DNA of 64,000 nt from CAVQAH01 sp963784195 (GTDB lineage Bacteria > Acidobacteriota > Vicinamibacteria > Vicinamibacterales > 2-12-FULL-66-21): assembly GCA_963784195.1 (NCBI GenBank), contig CAWARA010000001.1:1-64000 (forward strand). Reading direction: 5' to 3'. Both the position numbers and the translations under genes were made by a program. Shown piece after piece: positions 35,460 through 43,174 of the stretch; the stretch's first letter is position 1, and each line of letters starts with the position of its first letter. The notes under the pieces are model-generated. The model was not told the origin of the DNA. It made no database searches and was given only the letters and a program-made list of their open reading frames with translations.

Positions 35460-36245
35460 CTACGCTATCTGCGTCTGCGTGCGCCGTCGATCGGCCAGCG
35501 GACGGAGCAGAAAGTCCAGCGCTGGCACCAGCCGGCGTGCCCAGTCCGCCTCGCTGTGCCTGGCGCCGCGCTCCTCGACGAACAGCAGTTGATCGCTTCC
35601 GTACCCCTTGCGCGTCAAAAGGCTGGCGAGCTGGCGAGCGTCGCGCAGCGTGTTGCTTCCTTCTTCGGTTCCTGTGTCGATGTACAGGCGTCCGGGTGGC
35701 GTTCCGTCCCGCTCGATGTATGTCAGGACCGCGCGGTTCGCGAACCACACGGACGGGCTCATCGCGCCAACGAATCCGAAGGTGTCGGGCGCTCGGAAAA
35801 AAGCGTACAGGCTGATCAGCCCGCCCAGAGATGATCCGAACACCCCTGTAGCGTCGCGTTCCGGACGCGTCCGAAACCGACGATCCACCAGCGGCTTCAC
35901 TGTTCGTTCCAGATAGGCGAGATACGCGTCGCCATCGCCGCCGCCGAGTTTCGCGTCAACGAACGGCGTGTACTCTCGCACGCGCGCCTCTCCCATGTTC
36001 GGGATCCCGACAACGATCGCTTCGACACCGCGCGACGCGAGCGTCTCGAGCGCCGCTTCGAGCTCCCAGGTGCCGGCAAACGCACGATGCGGATCGGCAA
36101 GGTTCTGGCCGTCCTGCATGTAGACGACCGGATATCGACGACGTGATTCGCGATAGGACGCGGGAAGAAACACGTCGATGTCGCGGGCGACGCCGCGCTG
36201 GGCGGACCGGACGCCCGGAAGGACTTTGCGAATGAGACGGCTCAT
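35460..36245 (-). CDS. putative esterase (alpha/beta hydrolase, enterochelin-esterase/S-formylglutathione-hydrolase-like)
   Basis: 261 residues of the Putative_esterase (esterase D-like) fold: DIDVFLPASY, YPVVYMQDGQNL, nucleophile elbow GVFGSSLGGLISLY, an acid region IDTGTEEG and the histidine in ARHSEADW. No signal peptide is seen. Its ATG overlaps the stop of the ATP-grasp gene (ATGA, 36242-36245), so the two are translated together. The substrate is unknown; small ester or siderophore-like conjugates are typical for the fold. Confidence 0.82.
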   Translation of the reverse strand: MSRLIRKVLPGVRSAQRGVARDIDVFLPASYRESRRRYPVVYMQDGQNLADPHRAFAGTWELEAALETLASRGVEAIVVGIPNMGEARVREYTPFVDAKLGGGDGDAYLAYLERTVKPLVDRRFRTRPERDATGVFGSSLGGLISLYAFFRAPDTFGFVGAMSPSVWFANRAVLTYIERDGTPPGRLYIDTGTEEGSNTLRDARQLASLLTRKGYGSDQLLFVEERGARHSEADWARRLVPALDFLLRPLADRRRTQTQIA

Positions 36246-37432
36246 TCGGTGGGCCGCTCCGGCGCGGGCGCACTGGTGTGGAAGTCCGCGTGGAACCGGC
36301 GCGTGTAATCGGCGAGCAGGTGCGCAACGCGATCGCTGCTCTTCGACGCCACGATCAACCCGGCGTGATGCGGTTTCTTGATTCGAACCAGGATCTCCGG
36401 ATCGGTGTAGGCGCTCGTGTCAGGCACCTCCTGACGGGCCAGCGACAGCACGATACCGCCGCATTGGTCGTGCGAGGCTGGCGGCTCGTACGGTCCCTGC
36501 TCGCCCGCAATCTCCACACGCGCCCATTCGCGCCACAGGTTGATCCCGGTCGCCGCCTCGACAACGTCGACGATGTAGGCGCCGCCTACGCGTGCGGACG
36601 TTTCGAGGAAGAAAACGTCGCCGCTGCCGGCGCGAATGAACTCGGTGTGCGAGACGCCGCGGAGCAGCCGGAACGACTCGAGCACGCGCGCATTGATTTC
36701 GAGGAGCGACTGGACGCGAGAGTCGCCGGCGGGCAGCGTTCGCGTCACGAAGATCCCACCCTCGTGCGCTACCTGAAAGGGCGGAGTCTCGTAGCGGCTT
36801 GCCACCGCAAAACGAACCTTCGAGTCGTAGACGATCGAATCGACGTGATACACGTCGCCGGGAACGAACTGCTCGATGAGGTAGTCGGCCTGGCCGTCGC
36901 CAGCGATATCGAGTGCCCGCCACAGCTCTTCTGCCGATTGCAGCTTCTTGATCCCGAGCGCGGCGGCCTGCGATCGCGGTTTCAACACCCACGGCGGCGG
37001 AACCTGCCGCGTCCACTCGTCGATTTCGGCGTGATTCAGCGCATGGACGAAAGCGGGGCAGGGAATCCCCGCGCTGCGGGCGCGTCGCCGCATCGCCAGC
37101 TTGTCCCTGAACGCACGCGCGGTGGTCTCGCCCATGCCAGGCACGAACAGGTACTCGCGCAGCATGGCCGCCAGCTCCACGTCAAAATCATCGAGCGCCA
37201 CAATCCGATCGATGCGTTCGTGCCGCCCCAGGTGTGCCGCCCCCTTCCGCACATCGTCCAGGGGCATGTCACGACGGATGTAGAAGAACGCATCGACGGC
37301 CTCTCGCGGCCAGTCCGCGTCGCGCAGCTTTTCTTCGGTCAGGAAGAGGACGCGGCAGCCTTGCCGCCGGCACTCGCGCAGAAACTCGTCACCTTTGCGG
37401 TAGGTGGCGATGCAAAGCAGAGTCAGGGGCAC
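36242..37432 (-). CDS. ATP-grasp carboxylate-amine ligase-like protein
   Basis: About 396 residues if the GTG at 37432 is the start; the frame stays open further but upstream sequence is not protein-like. Features: N-terminal preATP-grasp fold (TLLCIATYRKGDEFLRECRRQGC, IVALDDFDVELAAMLREYL), a lysine-bearing WVLKPRSQAAALGIKK, the hinge YLIEQFVPGDVYHVDSIV, and the Mg-binding FLETSARVGGAYIVDVVEAATG. These are ATP-grasp landmarks as in biotin-carboxylase- or BL00235-like ligases. A -10-like TATACT lies 6 bases before the GTG and no Shine-Dalgarno is seen. Coupled to the esterase gene. Confidence 0.8.
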   Translation of the reverse strand: MPLTLLCIATYRKGDEFLRECRRQGCRVLFLTEEKLRDADWPREAVDAFFYIRRDMPLDDVRKGAAHLGRHERIDRIVALDDFDVELAAMLREYLFVPGMGETTARAFRDKLAMRRRARSAGIPCPAFVHALNHAEIDEWTRQVPPPWVLKPRSQAAALGIKKLQSAEELWRALDIAGDGQADYLIEQFVPGDVYHVDSIVYDSKVRFAVASRYETPPFQVAHEGGIFVTRTLPAGDSRVQSLLEINARVLESFRLLRGVSHTEFIRAGSGDVFFLETSARVGGAYIVDVVEAATGINLWREWARVEIAGEQGPYEPPASHDQCGGIVLSLARQEVPDTSAYTDPEILVRIKKPHHAGLIVASKSSDRVAHLLADYTRRFHADFHTSAPAPERPTE

Positions 37433-37574
37433 TCGAGAAGTATAGTGCGCCTGCACGGCTACTACTGCAGAAGGAGGTGTCGACTGTGTCACGGCAGGCC
37501 GACCGGTTGTGCGGGGTCCGGCTCTCCGGGTATAACTCTCAGGTCTGCCCGCCTGCCCCACGGGACCTGGTGCG

Positions 37575-38603
37575 ATGAAACGCCGAGAGACGTTGTTGCT
37601 CGTTCTGTTGACGCTCTCTCTTGTTACCTGGATCGCCTGCAACTCGCGCGATTCGCCAACGGCACCTTCACCTCCGGCCGCCGATTTCCCCGCGCAGTTC
37701 GACTCCCTGTGGAGCACGTTCGACCGGGAGTACTCCTACTTCGACTACAAAGGCATCGACTGGAACGCCCTGCGGACGACGTTTCGTCCCAGGGCCATCG
37801 CCGCGACCGATCAGCGCGAGTTCATCGCCGTCATCCGCGAGATGCTCGCACACCTTCACGATACGCACGTCGTGTTGCGCGATCCCGGCGGGGCAGTCAT
37901 AGCGACCTACGATCCCCAGGCGTTCGTCAACTGGGATCGATCGGTGTGGCAGCAGTACATTGCCAGGGCGAACTGGACGCAGGGACAGACTGAATGGGGT
38001 TACGGCGTGCTGGAGAACGTGCCGTACATCGCCATCGAAAGATGGAACACCGCGAGCATTCGCGCCGCAGACTTCGACGCGGCGCTCGAGCGCTTTCGCA
38101 GCGCGCCGATGCTGATTCTCGACGTACGGATGAACGGGGGCGGGGGCGATCAGATTGCGTTCGAGATTGCCGGACGTTTTGCGCGAACGTCCACCATCAC
38201 GGGCTCCGTGCGATTCCGGATGGGCCCGTTACATAGCGACTTCGGACCGCCAATTCAACGCATACTCAGTCCGCGTGGTGCGTGGCAATATGCCGGTGAC
38301 GTGCTGCTGCTGATCGGCCGGCGCTGCGCCAGCAGCAACGAAAGTTTCATCGAAGCGATGCGGCAGCTGCCGAACGTGACGCTCGTTGGCGATCGGACGG
38401 CCGGCGCATCGGCCAATCCCGAGACGTTTCCGCTGGCGAACGGATGGACGTACACCGTCTCCCGGTGGATCGAATACACCGCGGACGGTCAGGTCATTGA
38501 AGACGTCGGGATCTCGCCGCGCGTCGTCGTCACCGCCGGGCCAGCGGATTTCATGGACGGGCGCGATCCCGTTCTCGATTGGGCCCTTCGTCGAGGTCCA
38601 TAG
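37575..38603 (+). CDS. S41-family C-terminal-processing-like peptidase, lipoprotein
   Basis: 342 residues with a lipobox-type signal (LTLSLVTWIAC) and Pro/Ser-rich linker. The N-terminal helical part (FDSLWSTFDREYSYFDYKGIDW) resembles tricorn/CtpA-like S41 proteins. No PDZ is evident. The catalytic core is present: MLILDVRMNGGGGDQIAF, the nucleophile serine region RRCASSNESFIEAM and VGDRTAGASANPETF. Such proteins degrade or process extracytoplasmic proteins. It diverges from the ATP-grasp gene across 142 bases. Confidence 0.85.
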   Translation: MKRRETLLLVLLTLSLVTWIACNSRDSPTAPSPPAADFPAQFDSLWSTFDREYSYFDYKGIDWNALRTTFRPRAIAATDQREFIAVIREMLAHLHDTHVVLRDPGGAVIATYDPQAFVNWDRSVWQQYIARANWTQGQTEWGYGVLENVPYIAIERWNTASIRAADFDAALERFRSAPMLILDVRMNGGGGDQIAFEIAGRFARTSTITGSVRFRMGPLHSDFGPPIQRILSPRGAWQYAGDVLLLIGRRCASSNESFIEAMRQLPNVTLVGDRTAGASANPETFPLANGWTYTVSRWIEYTADGQVIEDVGISPRVVVTAGPADFMDGRDPVLDWALRRGP

Positions 38604-38660
38604 AGTGGTCATCGCGTGAGCTCGTACGTGTCGGAGCCCGTCTGCCCGATAATGGGCTGG

Positions 38661-39335
38661 ATGCTGAGAGCTGACGCGCACGATCTGCCGGAATTGTTCG
38701 AAAACAATCGTCGCTGGGCCGCCGAGTGCGTGGCAAAGCGGCCGGATTTCTTCGAGCGGTTGAAAGCACAACAGGCGCCGCAATACCTCTGGATTGGGTG
38801 TTCCGACAGCCGCGTCCCTGCCAATGACATCGTCGGCCTGATGCCGGGCGAGCTCTTCGTCCATCGCAACGTCGCCAACGTCGTCGTGCACACCGACCTC
38901 AACTGCCTGTCGGTCCTCCAATATGCCGTCGACGTATTGAAGGTGCGCCATGTCATCGTGTGCGGGCACTATGCCTGCGGCGGCGTCCGCGCCGCGATCG
39001 AGGGCGCCAAGCTCGGGCTCATCGACAACTGGCTGAGGCACGTGCAGGACGTGCACGCCAAGCACGCCATGCAGGTGGACAACGCGGGCAGCGCCGAGGC
39101 GCGCGAAAACCGGCTGTGTGAGCTGAACGTCATCGAGCAGGCCATGCACGTCTGCAAGACGACGGTGGTGCAGGATGCGTGGGCGCGCCAGCAGCCAGTC
39201 GCCGTCCACGGGTGGATCTACGCGGTCGAAGATGGTCGCCTGCGCGATCTGGGGTTCGGTGTCAGCAGCCCGCGTGAGCTGCGGCCGGCGCTCGTCAACG
39301 CTTTGAACGCACGGCCGCTGGTCAGATCAGGGTGA
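38661..39335 (+). CDS. can: beta-class carbonic anhydrase
   Basis: 224 residues from the ATG at 38661, which gives the usual short lead before LFENNRRWAA; a GTG at 38616 and ATG at 38652 are also in frame. The zinc ligands are visible as CSDSR (Cys-x-Asp-x-Arg, about residue 47) and HYACGG (His and Cys, about 102-105). It interconverts CO2 and bicarbonate in the cytoplasm. It reads in the same direction as the S41 gene, 57 bases on, but has no functional link to it. Confidence 0.92.
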   Translation: MLRADAHDLPELFENNRRWAAECVAKRPDFFERLKAQQAPQYLWIGCSDSRVPANDIVGLMPGELFVHRNVANVVVHTDLNCLSVLQYAVDVLKVRHVIVCGHYACGGVRAAIEGAKLGLIDNWLRHVQDVHAKHAMQVDNAGSAEARENRLCELNVIEQAMHVCKTTVVQDAWARQQPVAVHGWIYAVEDGRLRDLGFGVSSPRELRPALVNALNARPLVRSG

Positions 39336-39468
39336 CGATCGTCAGGCTGCGAACTCCCGTTTTCCACCGGACCACGCGGGCGCGGGACTTCTGTCAGCGA
39401 GCCGCGCCAGCTGCGCGGCGAGGGTTTAGCGGACATGGCTCTTCACGCCGCGTTCTTCGAGCGTCTTC

Positions 39469-39996
39469 TTACTGCGTTCGCCGAACCCTTGCGGTGGTAA
39501 TGGCGATCTGGCCGGGCTGCCCGGCCGCGGGTTTCAGCATGCCGGTGACCTCGCTCACAACAGAAGGGTCGGCGTTGCGCGCATCCTCCACAGTTTTCAA
39601 CGCCGACGCATCGCTCCGCTGCACATCGACGATCAACACCTCGTCGATGCCGCTCACCGCAATCGCCGGTGCACCACCACGCTCGATCGCCGAGCCGACG
39701 ACCGTCACGTTGGCCTCGCGTGGTGTGAACCCGCTTCTGCGGACCACCTGCCGTATCTGTTCGATCGTGACACGGTTTCCCTCGCGCATTCGGATGTCGG
39801 CCACGGCGCGCTGAAGCGAGACCGTGACGGTCTCGACGCCGTCAATTTTGAGAGCGGCCACGCGCACGGCGTGGGCGCACGTCGCGCAATCCATGCCGTG
39901 GATCGTGATTTCGATTCGGCGGAACTCCGCCGAGGCCACGGTGGGTGCCAGAAAGGAGAGTGCGGTGAGGAGGGCGGGCGCGAGACGCAGATGCAT
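39469..39996 (-). CDS. periplasmic heavy-metal-associated (HMA/MerP-like) domain protein
   Basis: 175 residues with a signal peptide (LLTALSFLAPTVASA). The HMA motif GMDCATCAHAVR gives a CxxC metal site, followed by VRVAALKIDGVETVTVSLQRAVADIRMREG. A C-terminal beta-rich extension (VTVVGSAIERGG, VLIVDVQRSDAS) is additional to MerP-type proteins. It binds Cu(I), Hg or Zn-type ions outside the cytoplasm. TGATG overlap links it to the outer-membrane protein gene ahead of it; it is last in a four-gene operon. Confidence 0.83.
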   Translation of the reverse strand: MHLRLAPALLTALSFLAPTVASAEFRRIEITIHGMDCATCAHAVRVAALKIDGVETVTVSLQRAVADIRMREGNRVTIEQIRQVVRRSGFTPREANVTVVGSAIERGGAPAIAVSGIDEVLIVDVQRSDASALKTVEDARNADPSVVSEVTGMLKPAAGQPGQIAITTARVRRTQ

Positions 39997-40853
39997 CAAC
40001 GCATCCAGAAGAAATAGCTGAAATTGATCGCGAAGCGAAACCGCTCGTTAGGGAGGCCGTTATTCTGTTGATACACCGGAAAGAGCAGTCCAGCCTCGAG
40101 ACCGTATTCTTTGTAAAGAAGGAGCGCTGTCGGGCCGACCAGCACGGCGCTCCCGCCGCTGAACTCCATCTCGAAGCCGTGATGCTGGCCTCGCTCGGTG
40201 TGTTCACCCACCGCCTCGACGAAGAAACGCAGGTCCGGTTTCGGGTAATCGAGTCGCAGCGCCGGAGGTCGAAACCCGTACACGGCGCTCACAAAGGTGG
40301 TGGCGCCCGCACGGTCGCCACTCATTTCAGCCGAACGCTGGTAGCCGCCGCCGACCCAGACGTAGTGTTCGCGGGAGACGTAGCCGGTGGCCGCTGCCAC
40401 GTACATCGAAGGCGTCGCGCGCATGCCGTCCTTCCGGAATTCCTCGAGCGGTATCGCCATGCCACCGTAGACCGTCGATTCGAGCCGCGCGTTGGGGCCG
40501 AGGGGACGCCGCTGAAAACGCCAGGCAAGAATGCCTTCGGCATCCTGGTTCGCCGACATGAGCGCCATCGGCCGTCCGCGCGGCATGTAGATGGGTGTCT
40601 GCAACGGGATGGGGAACGAGCCGGAGATCTGGATGTCTTCCGTCAGCCCGACACTGATCATCGTGCGCAGCATCTGCTCGTCGTCTCTGGACCCGTTGCC
40701 CAGTCGGCCCATCCACACCTGGTCGAGCTGCCATCCACCTCGGCCCAGCGTCGGCGTAGCACCGCCGAACACTGGGCCGTGCCCCGATGCGGACGCTCCG
40801 CGCGGCATAGCCACGATGAGCATCAGCAGCGCGATGCGGCGAAGTTGCCTCAT
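39996..40853 (-). CDS. putative outer-membrane beta-barrel protein, function unknown
   Basis: 285 residues with signal peptide (ALLMLIVAMPRGASA). The rest is short alternating strands with aromatic girdles (QLDQVWMGRL, SMYVAAATGYVSREHYVWVGGGYQRS, LRLDYPKPDLRFFVEAVGE) and ends in an aromatic C-terminal strand (RFRFAINFSYFFWMR), as expected for an outer-membrane barrel. It is preceded by the CHRD lipoprotein gene (3 bases) and followed by the HMA gene. No family name can be given with confidence. Confidence 0.7.
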   Translation of the reverse strand: MRQLRRIALLMLIVAMPRGASASGHGPVFGGATPTLGRGGWQLDQVWMGRLGNGSRDDEQMLRTMISVGLTEDIQISGSFPIPLQTPIYMPRGRPMALMSANQDAEGILAWRFQRRPLGPNARLESTVYGGMAIPLEEFRKDGMRATPSMYVAAATGYVSREHYVWVGGGYQRSAEMSGDRAGATTFVSAVYGFRPPALRLDYPKPDLRFFVEAVGEHTERGQHHGFEMEFSGGSAVLVGPTALLLYKEYGLEAGLLFPVYQQNNGLPNERFRFAINFSYFFWMR

Positions 40854-40856
40854 GAC

Positions 40857-41378
40857 TTACTGCGTGCGTACCAGCTGCGCGCGGATCACGCCCCCCGGGT
40901 TGTTCGTACTATGGATGTTGAAGTAGAACCCGCTCGGGTTGTCCATGATCTCCTGGGCGAGCGACAGTGGGTCGATCGGAACGCCGTTCTTGGTAAACGA
41001 GCCGCCGCCGTTGACCAGATTGACCTCGCCGGCCGCCAGGCCGGTGTTGACGACGATACCCCCGTTCACACCCGCGACTCCCCGGTGAATGTGGGCGATA
41101 TTGATGGTCGTGCCGGCGGGGCAGGCGCTGATGGTCGCCTGAAAATCGGCAGTGGCGGCGGTGATCACCTGCGCCGCGTCCCGGGTAAGGTTGAACCGGA
41201 TCGTCACGTTCCCCGCGCACGGGGCCTCGCTCGGGGTTGGGAGGGAAGGTTCATTCGACGATAGCAGTGCCATCGTAAACATCGGTCCGGTCGGTGTTGG
41301 TGACGTGGGCGAGTCGTCGTCGCATCCCGCGGCACACACCAACAGAAGCAACATGGGTACGGACGCAAGCTTCTTCAT
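40857..41378 (-). CDS. CHRD-domain lipoprotein
   Basis: 173 residues from the ATG at 41378 (GGAGG 7 bases upstream) with a lipobox (LLLLVCAAGC) and a Ser/Thr/Pro linker. The CHRD domain is recognised by FNLTRDAAQVITAATADFQATIS, NIAHIHRG and the closing FYFNIHSTNNPGGVIRAQL. CHRD domains are named from chordin and are common in secreted bacterial proteins of unknown role, some near metal-related genes. Second gene in the operon running leftward from 42319. Confidence 0.85.
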   Translation of the reverse strand: MKKLASVPMLLLLVCAAGCDDDSPTSPTPTGPMFTMALLSSNEPSLPTPSEAPCAGNVTIRFNLTRDAAQVITAATADFQATISACPAGTTINIAHIHRGVAGVNGGIVVNTGLAAGEVNLVNGGGSFTKNGVPIDPLSLAQEIMDNPSGFYFNIHSTNNPGGVIRAQLVRTQ

Positions 41379-41400
41379 TGATCGGTCCTCCGATAAACAT

Positions 41401-42319
41401 TCAGTAGAACTTCCGCCCCAGGTTGAACCCGAGGTAGAGCGTGTCGGGCAATCCGCCCTGCGCGATCTGCCCGTAGGTGCTGGCAACCGAATTGGTGAAC
41501 GTCAGCTGAAACATGTGGCCGCCGGCGCGCCGCTCGATTCCGAACGCGTACTCCGACATCGCCCGGGGCGAACCCGTTGACGCGCGGCGACACCTCGCCG
41601 ACGACGTAGACGTTGCGCGAGATGCGCCCGCGTCCGCCGACGCCGATGTAAAACGTGTCCCGGTCAGCATTCCTGACCACGTCATGGACCCACATCGGCA
41701 CTGCGTACACTGCAAGGCGATCGGAAAAGCTGCGCGACACGATCCCGCCGAGCGCTGGCGAACGATGTCCGCCAGAGCCATCGTCGCGCTCGGGCCGAAA
41801 GTTGTTCGTGCCTTCGATGGAGACGATCGCCGACGCCGAGACCGGGAACGACGCGCTCTGCCGAATCGCGTCGTACTGGCCCGTAAACTGGATCGTCTTG
41901 GCCAGATTGTTGCGGAAGACAATCGCCTGCACGTGGCGAATCGGTGCGAAGCGGAGCTCGAGTCCGATCACCGCACCGTTGTCGAGCCCAAAGATGTTGT
42001 CGAGCTGATCGGTGAAGGAACCTTCGGTCAGATCGCCAAGGAACCGATGGGTCAGTCGGAAGTTGAACGTGTGGCGCGGCAGGACGAGGGTCGTCGGCAG
42101 ATTGACGACCGTGAAGTCCGGCTCGGCCAGGCGGAGCCGTCGGTCGTCGTCGTCGGGTGACTGTTCTCCGCCGGCCGTAGAGTTTGTCGGCGTGGGCTTC
42201 GACGTTGAATCCTCAGGCGTCGCCGGCGGGGGTTGTGGTTGGGCGGTGGCTTCCGCCGTCCAGCTTACGATTCCTGCTACGAGTAGAAACAAGAAGATCC
42301 ATCGTGCCCGTTGCGGCAT
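41401..42319 (-). CDS. DUF5777-family outer-membrane beta-barrel protein, frameshifted at about 41565
   Basis: Signal peptide (IFLFLLVAGIVSWTAEATA), an acidic/proline linker, then the DUF5777 barrel: FTVVNLPTTLVLPRHTFNFRLTHRF, GLELRFAPIRHVQAIVFR, GGIVSRSFSDRLAVYAVPMWVHD. After SPRVNGFAPG the frame is lost; the family ending (YAFGIERRAGGHMFQLTFTNS and LYLGFNLGRKFY, stop at 41401) is found in another frame. Reconstructed length about 306 residues. The start at 42319 is the first ATG before the signal. First gene of the four-gene envelope operon. Confidence 0.78.
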
Positions 42320-42600
42320 GGGTGCCGCGTCGTGCAAGAGCGGGACCGTCGCGGAATGCGCGAATACCGCCTCAGTGGAGTGCAGAGTCGTTTCGCGTTC
42401 GGTAAGTCCTTTCGAATGGCGTCCGCCGCGCTCCTTCCGCCAATCCCGCTCCTGCTAGCATGCGAACTGGACGGTCTGGTACCGCATCGGCTCTGGTTCA
42501 CCTGATAACTCCCCGCCACTGGCGCGTCGCGCCACGCATTCGCTGATCAAGATATCTGCCCCTGCCGGGCTCGCGTGAAACGCCCGGCGAGCGTTCACGC

Positions 42601-42923
42601 ATGACCGCCATCACCATTTCCCTGCGGGTGATGGCGCCGGGACCCGCGGCCGCGCGCGTTTCAGCCGGCCGCCGCCAGTTCTCGATCGGCCGTCCGGTCG
42701 AGTTCCACGACGCGTCGCCGCATGTCGCAGCGTTCAAGTACGCGCTTGGAGCGGTCGGCGGCGAGGTCGTCAACGGCCTGCGGGAGTTCGCGCGCCTCCG
42801 GCGGCTCGCGATCGCGACAAGGTCACCCGCGCGCTCTTCGACGAAACGATCGAGCGTCTGCCGCTGGTCTCCACGCTGCGCGGGGCCCTCGATCTCGAGG
42901 TCGAACTCGTCCAGACGGCGTAA
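42601..42923 (+). CDS. OsmC-like protein, frameshifted at about 42815
   Basis: The first frame gives MTAITISLRVMAPGPAA, RRQFSIGRPVEF, AFKYALGAVGGEVVNGLREFARLRRL, which resembles OsmC-family redox proteins. The ending DKVTRALFDETIERLPLVST then LDLEVELVQTA with stop at 42921-42923 is in another frame. Joined it makes a short OsmC-fold protein of about 107 residues. Peroxiredoxin-type cysteines are not obvious, so activity is doubtful. It is followed 12 bases later by a strong ribosome site and the acyl-CoA dehydrogenase fragment. The 263 bases before it hold nothing I can support. Confidence 0.6.
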
Positions 42924-42935
42924 GGAGGATTCGAG

Positions 42936-43005
42936 ATGTATCGGCTGAATGACGAGCAGCAGCGAATTGCTGACACGGCGGTCGGGCACGCCGACGGCTA
43001 CGTCA
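42936..43005 (+). pseudogene. 5' fragment of an acyl-CoA dehydrogenase-like gene, truncated at a breakpoint
   Basis: A textbook AAGGAGG 7 bases upstream leads into MYRLNDEQQRIADTAVGHADGYV, the usual beginning of an acyl-CoA dehydrogenase N-terminal helix. After about 23 codons homology ends and the frame continues with non-protein-like sequence to a stop at 43133. The break coincides with the end of the truncated gene on the opposite strand. Confidence 0.55.
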
Positions 43006-43158
43006 CTCGATGGGCGGGTCGCCCGCCGGCGCCACGCCGCTCGCCAGCGGCCCTCGCCACTGCGGCCAGTACTCGTTGCCATCGGCGGCGGGATTCGCAG
43101 CCACTACGGCGATGGTCATCGCAATGGTCATGAAGAGGATGCCGGTGATTCTCCTCAT
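43003..43158 (-). pseudogene. 5' fragment of a secreted PQQ/BamB-like beta-propeller gene, truncated at the same breakpoint
   Basis: GGAGGAGG lies 5 bases before the ATG at 43158. The 51 residues comprise a signal peptide (GILFMTIAMTIAVVAANPA) and the start of a PQQ-binding-like propeller (YWPQWRGPLASGVAP). A stop follows at the position where the family continues with tryptophan, since full proteins have over 400 residues. It is 16 bases after the ADOP permease stop, on the same strand. Confidence 0.65.
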
Positions 43159-43174
43159 GGTTCCTCCTCCATCG

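Noticed and set aside
36278..37993. Plus-strand open frame of 571 codons across the ATP-grasp gene
   Set aside because: Antisense to clear ATP-grasp motifs and overlapping the S41 gene start in another frame.
39401..39419. Hairpin GCCGCGC-CAGCT-GCGCGGC between carbonic anhydrase and HMA genes
   Set aside because: Perfect 7-bp stem but short and without a T-run in GC-rich DNA; not convincing as a terminator by itself.
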